Shown piece after piece: positions 1 through 5,692 of a stretch of DNA of 6,505 nucleotides. The notes beneath the pieces were generated by a model. The model searched no databases and was not told the DNA's origin. It was given only the letters and a program-made list of their open reading frames with translations. Within the stretch, counting starts at the first letter, position 1; every line of letters starts with the position of its first letter. This stretch comes from Candidatus Melainabacteria bacterium (lineage in GTDB: Bacteria; Cyanobacteriota; Vampirovibrionia; LMEP-6097), in NCBI GenBank assembly GCA_028817775.1, contig JAPPOW010000046.1, positions 1-6,505 of the forward strand. Direction: 5' to 3'. The translations under genes were made by a program, and so were the position numbers.

Positions 1-1973
1 ATGTCGAGTCAGCTCAAAAAGATGCAAATAGTTTGGATGGTCAAGCTTTACCAGCGGAAGAACTGAAATTATTAGCTCAAGCAAGAGATCATATTGCAAC
101 AGTGGCTGATGAAATAGCCATGCTGCGTTTGCAGGAGGCAGAAATACGCCAGCAGCGTAAGGCCGATGAACAAGCACGTAGTGCTGAAGCCAGAGCCATT
201 AGAGAAGCCAAGGAGGCAGAGGCTCAGAAGCAAGCAGAGGCAGCCAAGGAAGCAGCCCGCATAGAGAGAGAAGCAGCAGATGCTAGGCGCAGAGAAGAGC
301 AAAGAGAGAGCCAGGTTGAACTTAGTGCTCTCCCTGCAAGAACCAGAAGAAGGAAAAAGAAAAAGAAAACAAACTCTAGTTCAGCCAAGACAGAGCTTGA
401 TGAAACTGAATTGATGATTCGTCGATTGCAAGACAGCGGTCATATAAGTTCAGTACTGCCAGTAAGTGCAATTGCCGCACAAGTTCCACATCGTGTGCAA
501 GTCAAAGCTTTAAGCCGTAAACAACAGAGGCTATTAAATGTTGAATTGATGGCAATGCTCAAGAGAGATGCTGACTTGGTAAAAGTTTTGCGTGATGGCT
601 ACATGCAAAGCGAGAGATTACCTGAGTCTATTGATACTCAGGTAATAACCAAGAGTATTAGAACTTTGGAGCGAGGTCTAAAAGATAATGAAACACGCTT
701 GAAGGAAGTGAAAGAAATACTGGAAGCACAAAAAGCTTTGTATCAAGAGCTAGCCAAAACACTTCCAGGTTCAGATTTAGCCGTTGATACTGCAGAATTA
801 GCAGGGCTTGCTGATAATTACAAAGCAGTCATTCTTCGTAATATACCAGGGCTAGTAGCTGAAGATAGAGTGGCTGACATTAATGAAGATCTACAAGATA
901 CAAATATGCTGCTTAGTCACGCTCAGTCTTTTGTATATGATGACCAAGTGACAGCTCTACATCCTTATTATCACCAGGCTCTAGATTTGTTTAAATCATC
1001 GATGCAATATCCTAACAAAAGTGATTTGCCAAATGAGCTGCGAGAACATATTGATAGAGGACAAGATTGTGGAGCCTTTTCTTTTGCTCAGATGAGACCT
1101 TGCTTAGAACATCGCATAGAGGGTTATTGTAGTTTACTTAGTGAGATTGGTTTTGATAAGGACTTCACTGCCACTAGACAAGGGCAAGCTTTACAGTCCT
1201 ATCTAAATTTGAATTTGGAATTTGATGAACTTAAATTAAAGTATATTGATGATATTACTGATCAAGCTCCATTGACAATAACTGAGCAAAGAGAGTTATA
1301 CGAGACTATGGAAGAGCTGCAGGATAAGATGACAGGCTTTGCTCTTGATGATTTGCCAGAAACGATGGTTGGGCTTTTGAAAGACCATGTTAGAGTACCA
1401 ATGCTTAATTTAGTTACACCAAGGCATATTGGTCAAAGCCAGGATTTTGCTCTAATCTCTCAAATGCTGCCTCATTATATGAGGTTATTGTATGAAGTTT
1501 TAGGAGGTTTCGGTAGCCACTTTGCTGAAGCAATATCGATGGATCGTACTGAACTTGCTGCAAGTGATTTAATACACGATATAAGTGGGCAAGATGAAGT
1601 TCTTGAGCAAATAACTTTTCTGTCAAAGAATCTCAAAGGAGCCCTTGAGTCTTTATTGAAGCATACTGGAGAACAGAATATGATTCCCGACTCAGATCGC
1701 GGGCAGGCTTTTGTAAAGATGGTTGAGGCAAAACTCCGCTCCTTAGAAGCGCAGATTTCTTTGATCGAACTTATGCGGCAAGACGCTTCGGAAGAAAAAT
1801 TAGCTCAAGGCAGAGAATTTAGTAGGCAAAGAATCCAGGCAGAGGAAGAGTATGCAGAGGCTGTTTATTCACCATGGGTGCCAGGGGTCTTTCACCTTTG
1901 CAAGCCTATTTTGCCAGTATTTCATTTGTGCTATGATGAGCCTACAGATGTAGTCAGCGAGGAGCAGAGCTAA
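1..1973 (+). CDS. Large coiled-coil-rich protein of unknown function, 5' end outside window (partial)
   Basis: The reading frame is open from base 3 (VESAQKDANS before the TTG codon at 33), so the gene very probably begins left of the window. TTG 33 is only the first possible start inside it and has no convincing ribosome site. Numbering from that TTG, 646 residues are visible. Residues about 10-95 are a charged, alanine/glutamate/arginine-rich helix typical of a coiled coil, and a strongly basic patch follows (TRRRKKKKK, about 104-112). A second helical, charged stretch spans about 155-250, and a third lies at about 560-615. The middle (about 290-540) looks like a mixed, largely helical globular region. 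No signal peptide, membrane segment, Walker motif or catalytic signature was seen. The last 35 or so residues (with VFHLC twice) overlap glpK on the other strand and look unlike the rest. I do not recognise the family; structural or DNA/RNA-binding roles are possible but unsupported. Confidence 0.8.
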   Translation, partial: VESAQKDANSLDGQALPAEELKLLAQARDHIATVADEIAMLRLQEAEIRQQRKADEQARSAEARAIREAKEAEAQKQAEAAKEAARIEREAADARRREEQRESQVELSALPARTRRRKKKKKTNSSSAKTELDETELMIRRLQDSGHISSVLPVSAIAAQVPHRVQVKALSRKQQRLLNVELMAMLKRDADLVKVLRDGYMQSERLPESIDTQVITKSIRTLERGLKDNETRLKEVKEILEAQKALYQELAKTLPGSDLAVDTAELAGLADNYKAVILRNIPGLVAEDRVADINEDLQDTNMLLSHAQSFVYDDQVTALHPYYHQALDLFKSSMQYPNKSDLPNELREHIDRGQDCGAFSFAQMRPCLEHRIEGYCSLLSEIGFDKDFTATRQGQALQSYLNLNLEFDELKLKYIDDITDQAPLTITEQRELYETMEELQDKMTGFALDDLPETMVGLLKDHVRVPMLNLVTPRHIGQSQDFALISQMLPHYMRLLYEVLGGFGSHFAEAISMDRTELAASDLIHDISGQDEVLEQITFLSKNLKGALESLLKHTGEQNMIPDSDRGQAFVKMVEAKLRSLEAQISLIELMRQDASEEKLAQGREFSRQRIQAEEEYAEAVYSPWVPGVFHLCKPILPVFHLCYDEPTDVVSEEQS

Positions 1974-3458
1974 ATATTTCTGCAAGTCTTGGTATTTTGC
2001 TTCTAAATTTTGTTTGGGCTCAAAACTGGTCTCAGCTTCTAGTTTTAGGTTTATATCACCAGTCATCTTGGCTACTCCAAGAGCGGTCATTTCAGTTTCG
2101 CTATAGCGCTTGATTGGGATTTGCAGCAGATCAGCTTGAAACTGCATCAAAGTATCATTGCGGCTAGCGCCACCATCTACGTTCAAGCTCTCTGGTTTAT
2201 TGTCCAGCGCTTCAAATACATCACGCACCCGGTAAGCAATAGATTCAAGTGCCGCTCTTGCTATGTGTGAGCGATCAGTACCGCGAGTGATTCCAAAAAT
2301 GGTGCCGCGTGCATCTCCTCTCCAGAATGGTGCTCCTAGACCAGCAAGGGCTGGAATCAGGTAGACGCCGCCACTATCATCAGCGGCGAGTTTTTCAATG
2401 TCGGCAGCTGATTCAATGAATTCTAGTTCATCACGCAGCCACTGTACTATTGAGCCGCCAACAAAAATACTACCTTCTAGAGCGTAGGCTAAATCATCTT
2501 TAGTTTTGTAAGCTGTGCTTTTGAGCAAGCCTTCATTACTTGTTTCTAGTGAGAAGGATATTGCATCTCTTTGATCCCCTGCATTGGATTGCCACGTCGC
2601 GCTTTGCGCTCCTCGCAATGACGGGCACGGGATCATTACAAAAGTGCCAGTGCCATAGGTGCACTTAGCTTGATTATCATAGGCATAGAGCGCTGCTTGC
2701 TGGTCGCCGAGTACTGCTTTGATTGGAATTTCACGCTCCAGCATATCCACAAAGAGCGGGCAGGAATTAAAATCACCATTAGACTCAATTACTTCTGGGA
2801 GCATGGTTTTGCAGATATTGAGTTTCTCCAGGATAGCATCATCCCACTTATTCTCATTGATGTCATAGAGCATGGTGCGTGAAGCATTGCTTGCTTCTGT
2901 TAGATGTACTCTACCAAGAGTGAGATTCCAAATTAGCCAAGTGTCGATAGTGCCAAAGAGGAGATCAGGATGAGATCCTGACGGTCGCTTCGCTCCCTCA
3001 GGATGACAGTGGTTTAATATCCATTCAAGTTTGGTGCCAGAGAAATAAGCATCTGGAATTAAGCCAGTCTTGGCTTTGATATATTCAGTGAAATTAATCC
3101 CACCAATATCTTCTTGGCTTAATTCTTGGCAACGTTCGGTGGTGCGGCGGCATTGCCAGACTATTGCCTTATGGATTGGTTGACCGGTTTTGGCGTCCCA
3201 GACTACAGTAGTTTCACGTTGATTGGTAATTGCAATACTACTAATTTCTTTGGCTTGCTCCAAGTTACGCTTAACTAGTTCGCGGCAGCAGTTTAAAGTC
3301 TTGAGCCAAATCTCTTCAGCATCGTGTTCTACCCAGCCTGGTTGCGGGTAGTATTGAGTGATCTCTTCTTGGACTATATCAAGGATTTTGCCAGACTCAT
3401 CTATCAAGAGTGCTCTAGTGCTGGTGGTACCTTCATCTATTGTTAAAACACAGCTCAT
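1869..3458 (-). CDS. glpK: Glycerol kinase with in-frame repeat-derived insertions
   Basis: A cytoplasmic FGGY-family kinase (EC 2.7.1.30) that phosphorylates glycerol with ATP to sn-glycerol-3-phosphate. Diagnostic motifs run in family order: IDEGTTSTRA near residue 7 (phosphate loop), YPQPGWVEHD (37-46), ITNQRETT (77-84, glycerol-binding Arg/Glu), IVWQCRRT (99-106), AYFSGTK (137-143), LLFGTIDTWLIW (166-177), NASRTML (191-197), GDQQAAL (251-257, catalytic Asp252), TYGTGTF (267-273), ALEGSIFVGG (326-335) and NVDGGASRND (426-435). The start ATG overlaps the glpD stop (TAATG), with AAGG six bases upstream, so the two are probably cotranscribed and translationally coupled. At 529 residues it is longer than the usual roughly 500. 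About 22 extra residues after residue 276 and the loop at 151-166 are encoded by GC-rich palindromes. The C-terminus departs from the family after FEPKQN (479-484): the usual GWKKAV-like helix is not recognisable, and the tail is encoded opposite the converging gene. All core catalytic motifs remain, so activity is plausible but unproven. Confidence 0.95.
   Translation of the reverse strand: MSCVLTIDEGTTSTRALLIDESGKILDIVQEEITQYYPQPGWVEHDAEEIWLKTLNCCRELVKRNLEQAKEISSIAITNQRETTVVWDAKTGQPIHKAIVWQCRRTTERCQELSQEDIGGINFTEYIKAKTGLIPDAYFSGTKLEWILNHCHPEGAKRPSGSHPDLLFGTIDTWLIWNLTLGRVHLTEASNASRTMLYDINENKWDDAILEKLNICKTMLPEVIESNGDFNSCPLFVDMLEREIPIKAVLGDQQAALYAYDNQAKCTYGTGTFVMIPCPSLRGAQSATWQSNAGDQRDAISFSLETSNEGLLKSTAYKTKDDLAYALEGSIFVGGSIVQWLRDELEFIESAADIEKLAADDSGGVYLIPALAGLGAPFWRGDARGTIFGITRGTDRSHIARAALESIAYRVRDVFEALDNKPESLNVDGGASRNDTLMQFQADLLQIPIKRYSETEMTALGVAKMTGDINLKLEAETSFEPKQNLEAKYQDLQKYLALLLADYICRLIIAQMKYWQNRLAKVKDPWHPW
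1872..1931. repeat. Possible palindromic (REP-like) repeat at the overlap of two convergent genes
   Basis: In the glpK direction the sequence includes AAAGGTGAAAGACCCCTGG followed by CACC, with GGTG (complement of 1893-1896) and CACC (complement of 1877-1880) forming the ends of an imperfect dyad. This resembles, from memory, the short GGTG...CACC palindromes scattered in many bacterial genomes. Next to it is an imperfect 15-bp direct repeat (1887-1901 and 1917-1931) that encodes VFHLC twice in the plus-strand protein. The segment lies inside the C-terminal codons of both convergent genes. Only one copy is in the window, so its repeat nature is inferred. Confidence 0.35.
2572..2635 (-). repeat. 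GC-rich palindromic repeat element inserted in frame in glpK
   Basis: The outer ends are a 7-bp inverted repeat (TGATCCC at 2572-2578, GGGATCA at 2629-2635). Inside lies a hairpin with ATTGC (2588-2592) pairing GCAAT (2615-2619) and GCGC (2599-2602) pairing GCGC (2606-2609) around TTT. In the glpK direction the core reads GTCATTGCGAGGAGCGCAAA and continues to GTGGCAATCC. That is the type of dispersed palindromic repeat I recall from many unrelated bacterial genomes. It is clearly more GC-rich than the surrounding gene. It encodes residues about 275-296 (including PCPSLRGAQSATWQSNAGD), which have no counterpart in ordinary glycerol kinases, where the strand after YGTGxF runs through a short loop to ENGLL. 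Confidence 0.8.
2961..3007 (-). repeat. Second palindromic repeat element inside glpK
   Basis: In the glpK direction the sequence reads GTCATCCTGAGGGAGCGAAG, then CGACCGTCAGGATCTCATCC, then TGATCTC. TCCTGA and TCAGGA form inverted pairs: 2976-2981 with 2998-3003, and also 2965-2970 with 2976-2981, so two alternative hairpins share one arm. The GAGGGAGCGAAGCGACCG core is a pattern I recall from dispersed repeats in many bacterial genomes. It differs in sequence from the repeat at 2572-2635. It encodes residues 151-166 (CHPEGAKRPSGSHPDL) between conserved EWILNH and LLFGTIDTW. Normal kinases have a loop of only slightly smaller size there, so the element may have replaced native codons as well as added some. 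Confidence 0.7.
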
Positions 3459-5140
3459 TAGTAACCTTGAGTAAGTAATGCTTTGATATCTTTGTCACGT
3501 TGCCTAGCTACTAATTCAAATTCTTCACTGAGATAATGACTGATAGTTTGCACTACATTAGCTTCTATTCTATCGGTAGAGAGTCCAATTGTCAGGCGGC
3601 GCTCAAGAATATCTTCAACTGTATAAGCTGACTCGTAGCGAATTGCATAGAGAATCTGTGCTTCGATATCTTCATAACCACTTGCAATTTTGTTCTTAAG
3701 CTGCGGGTTTTGCAAACATAAATCAAGTACTTTGGCGGTATTGGTGCCGTAGAGCATTAGTAGATGCAAAATAGTATGGGCTTCAACTTGATAACGTGAG
3801 CTGTACTCAGCCAAAATATCTTGGACATAATCATAGAAACTGATTCCTTCAGGATACTTGCAGCCTAGAGTCTTGCTTTTGGCAGTATTGCAAGCTACAT
3901 CGCTGATCTTGTCGACGGTTTCACGAGCTAGATTACGGAAGGTGGTGATCTTACCACCAACTACAGAGTAGTAATTTTCGATCTGGTCTAATTTGCCGTG
4001 ATTGACTATATTATGTTTGCGGCTAACTTTGCCCTCTACTCCCTGCTTGCTGCGTGGTAGCGGGCGCACACCACAAAAAGTTTTGACTATTGATTTTTGT
4101 GACAAGCCAGCTTGCGGGAATAAATCATTGACCTCATAGAGTAAGTATTCAAGTTCGCGTTGCGTGACCTTAAGATCGTCTAAGTTTTCATTTGCATCAA
4201 GGAAAATATCAGTAGTACCGATGAGATAAAGATCTTCATTCATGCCAATCTTGAATGGCAAAATAAAAAATGGCCTACCATCACTCTTGGCTTCATTATA
4301 GATACCAAATTTACTCGGTGCACCAGGGAAAGCTTTGACTACAATGTGAGAACCTTTAGTGCCGCCAATACGTGGGCTTGGGCTATGACTAAGTTTGAAT
4401 CCATCTTGAGTTTTGAGCCATTCAAGATCTTCATCGAGCCAAGGTCCAGTCATATTGATGACATGTTTGCCGTAAGCGGTGTAAGGCTTCATGCCATTGA
4501 GCCTATCTTTGAATTTGATTGCATGTGCTTGATAGCCCTTCTGGCTTTTGATACATTGGATTTCACTTAGTTCACAGTGATTGAGGCAAACAGCCCCAAA
4601 TTCTTTAGCAGTAAGAATATTCTCGAGTACTAGTCTTTCTACAAACGGTACTTGACCGTCGTGATAGAAAACTGCTCCCTTGAGTCCATCTTTTTTGATA
4701 TCAAGTTCAAGATTTTTGACTTGATCAGCCTTGACTACTTGATGCGGCAGTAAGCTCTTGCCTGAGGAGAGCATGTCGTAGAACATCATGCCAAGTTTGA
4801 GTTTGCCCATACCAAATTTGTTGCCTTGGTAAGCTGGGATCAGTAAACCAAGTGGATTAACCAAGTGCGGGTAATTATTGAGTAGGGTTTCACGTTCATC
4901 TAGACTTTCGTAAACCAAATTAAACTCTAGTTGCTCTAAGTAACGCAAGCCACCATGAATCAAACGAGTGGAGTGGGCACTGCAGCCAGAACCAAAGTCA
5001 TTCTTCTCGATTAATAAAGTTCTAAGACCACGCTCGCCAGCATCACGGGCGACACCAGCCCCGTTGATTCCTCCACCAATAATGATGAGGTCAAAGGCTT
5101 CGTCGAAATTGTGTTCATCTAAGCGGAATTCTATACGCAT
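3458..5140 (-). CDS. glpD: FAD-dependent aerobic glycerol-3-phosphate dehydrogenase
   Basis: Oxidises sn-glycerol-3-phosphate to dihydroxyacetone phosphate and passes electrons through FAD to membrane quinones (EC 1.1.5.3); members act as peripheral enzymes on the inner face of the cytoplasmic membrane. The N-terminal FAD-binding fold is clear: DLIIIGGGINGAGVARDA (17-34), an acidic residue ending the second strand (LLIEKND, 42-48), then STRLIHGGLRYLE (57-69). Further family motifs are NMTGPW (229-234), KGSHIVV (262-268), IGTTD (307-311), CGVRPLP (356-362, substrate-binding Arg359) and VVGGKITTFR (393-402). The C-terminal helical domain contains YAIRYESAYTVEDILERR (498-515). Its 560 residues exceed E. 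coli GlpD (about 500) but fit other bacterial GlpD proteins. It is first in the operon, upstream of glpK. The ATG at 5140 is chosen because it lies 17 codons before the FAD motif and has AGG seven bases upstream. No repeat insertion was seen here, in contrast to glpK. Confidence 0.96.
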   Translation of the reverse strand: MRIEFRLDEHNFDEAFDLIIIGGGINGAGVARDAGERGLRTLLIEKNDFGSGCSAHSTRLIHGGLRYLEQLEFNLVYESLDERETLLNNYPHLVNPLGLLIPAYQGNKFGMGKLKLGMMFYDMLSSGKSLLPHQVVKADQVKNLELDIKKDGLKGAVFYHDGQVPFVERLVLENILTAKEFGAVCLNHCELSEIQCIKSQKGYQAHAIKFKDRLNGMKPYTAYGKHVINMTGPWLDEDLEWLKTQDGFKLSHSPSPRIGGTKGSHIVVKAFPGAPSKFGIYNEAKSDGRPFFILPFKIGMNEDLYLIGTTDIFLDANENLDDLKVTQRELEYLLYEVNDLFPQAGLSQKSIVKTFCGVRPLPRSKQGVEGKVSRKHNIVNHGKLDQIENYYSVVGGKITTFRNLARETVDKISDVACNTAKSKTLGCKYPEGISFYDYVQDILAEYSSRYQVEAHTILHLLMLYGTNTAKVLDLCLQNPQLKNKIASGYEDIEAQILYAIRYESAYTVEDILERRLTIGLSTDRIEANVVQTISHYLSEEFELVARQRDKDIKALLTQGY

Positions 5141-5194
5141 AGTTCTGCCTATTCCTTATATGCCCTTGATTTATAAGGCCTTTGGGGGATATTT
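5141..5194. promoter_or_regulatory. Divergent glpD / small-ORF intergenic region with an inverted repeat
   Basis: Only 54 bp separate the two divergent starts, so any promoters must lie here or overlap the coding ends. The clearest structure is a 7-bp inverted repeat: CCTTATA at 5154-5160 and TATAAGG at 5172-5178, separated by 11 bp. Each arm contains TATAAG, a five-of-six match to a -10 hexamer, facing outward on its own strand. A leader of only about ten bases to each start codon would follow. Neither has a recognisable -35 at normal spacing. Another plus-strand pairing is TTGATT (5166-5171) with GATATT (5189-5194) at 17 bp. The dyad could be an operator for a glycerol regulator, but no known consensus is matched. 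Confidence 0.4.
5184..5189 (+). promoter_or_regulatory. Ribosome binding site GGGGGA that favours the GTG start
   Basis: GGGGGA can pair with the 16S anti-Shine-Dalgarno with one G:U wobble and lies five bases before GTG 5195. The alternative ATG at 5213 would be 23 bases away from it and has no purine-rich site of its own. Confidence 0.45.
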
Positions 5195-5692
5195 GTGCTA
5201 GTATTATCTGCCATGAGTTCGGTTTCTTCACAAGGTAATACCCCCCCCATTGTTTTAACTCATAAAGAATTATCTCAGCGAGTGTGTGAAGAAGCTATTG
5301 ATAGTGCTTTTTCCGAGGAGCCTAGTTTGCCACTAACTTTTGCTGCGACTGCAGCAGGTATGGATAGAGAAACTTTTGAAAGTTGGACTGACTTATCTGC
5401 TCACCATGCTTTTGGTTGCTCCAAAGCGGCGATGTATGCCAATTGGACCAGGCAGTATTTGATTGAGTTTATGAAGATTTTTTCTAAATTAATTAGAGGA
5501 ATGCCAGACAGTCCCTTGCTTAGAGAAGCTAAGAGCATGTTAGGAGAGACTTATAGTGTCGCTCGCAAATCTTCTGCTAGAGCTCTTGATATGCGTGGCA
5601 AACTTAGAAGTTTTCTAATACAGATTATGGATAGAACAGGTTCTAGACCAATTGATGATAGGTTGAGCTTAGTTGAAAATCCAACTAATTAA
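5195..5692 (+). CDS. Hypothetical protein, 165 residues, divergent from glpDK
   Basis: A soluble-looking protein with no signal peptide or membrane segment; I do not recognise the family. The start is GTG 5195 with GGGGGA five bases upstream, or possibly ATG 5213 (giving 159 residues beginning MSSVSSQGN), which lacks a ribosome site. Residues about 20-70 are helical and acidic. LTFAATAAGMDRETFESW (about 47-64) faintly resembles a helix-turn-helix, but this is only a visual impression. The middle (AAMYANWTRQYLIEFMKIF, about 78-96) is amphipathic, and the C-terminal third is basic. Codon use resembles the neighbours, and the frame is uninterrupted for 498 bp, so it is probably real. A run of eight C at 5241-5248 lies about 15 codons into the gene. 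Its end overlaps the converging DUF4143 gene by 8 bp. Its position next to glpDK permits a regulatory role, but nothing demonstrates one. Confidence 0.7.
   Translation: MLVLSAMSSVSSQGNTPPIVLTHKELSQRVCEEAIDSAFSEEPSLPLTFAATAAGMDRETFESWTDLSAHHAFGCSKAAMYANWTRQYLIEFMKIFSKLIRGMPDSPLLREAKSMLGETYSVARKSSARALDMRGKLRSFLIQIMDRTGSRPIDDRLSLVENPTN
5241..5248 (+). repeat. C8 homopolymer near the 5' end of the small ORF
   Basis: Eight consecutive C in an AT-rich region encode the end of NTPP. Adding one C brings a TAA into frame six codons after the tract; losing one brings a TAA into frame four codons after it. A tract of this kind is slippage-prone and could switch expression, although eight is near the lower limit for known phase-variable tracts. 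Confidence 0.6.

Noticed and set aside
1..66. ATG at the first base of the window opening a short frame
   Set aside because: It stops after 21 codons, while frame 3 is open through the same bases and continues as the long protein.
72..302. 76-residue minus-strand ORF rich in Leu/Cys/Phe resembling a membrane peptide
   Set aside because: It is the antisense shadow of the purine-rich Ala/Glu/Lys coiled-coil codons of the plus-strand gene, and it has no ribosome site.
1414..1626. 70-residue minus-strand ORF
   Set aside because: It lies wholly inside the coiled-coil gene on the other strand, and nothing family-like is visible.
1682..1707. GC-richer patch with CCCG...CGGG as another inserted repeat
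   Set aside because: The stem is only four pairs, and the encoded residues blend with the surrounding helical protein.
2670..2882. 70-residue plus-strand ORF
   Set aside because: It is antisense to highly conserved glpK motifs including the catalytic GDQQAAL region, so it is a shadow.
4346..4570. 74-residue plus-strand ORF
   Set aside because: It is antisense to conserved glpD codons (KGSHIVV, NMTGPW) and has no independent support.
4968..5201. 77-residue plus-strand ORF running through the intergenic region
   Set aside because: Most of it is antisense to the GlpD FAD-binding motif, and it overlaps the start of the better supported small gene.
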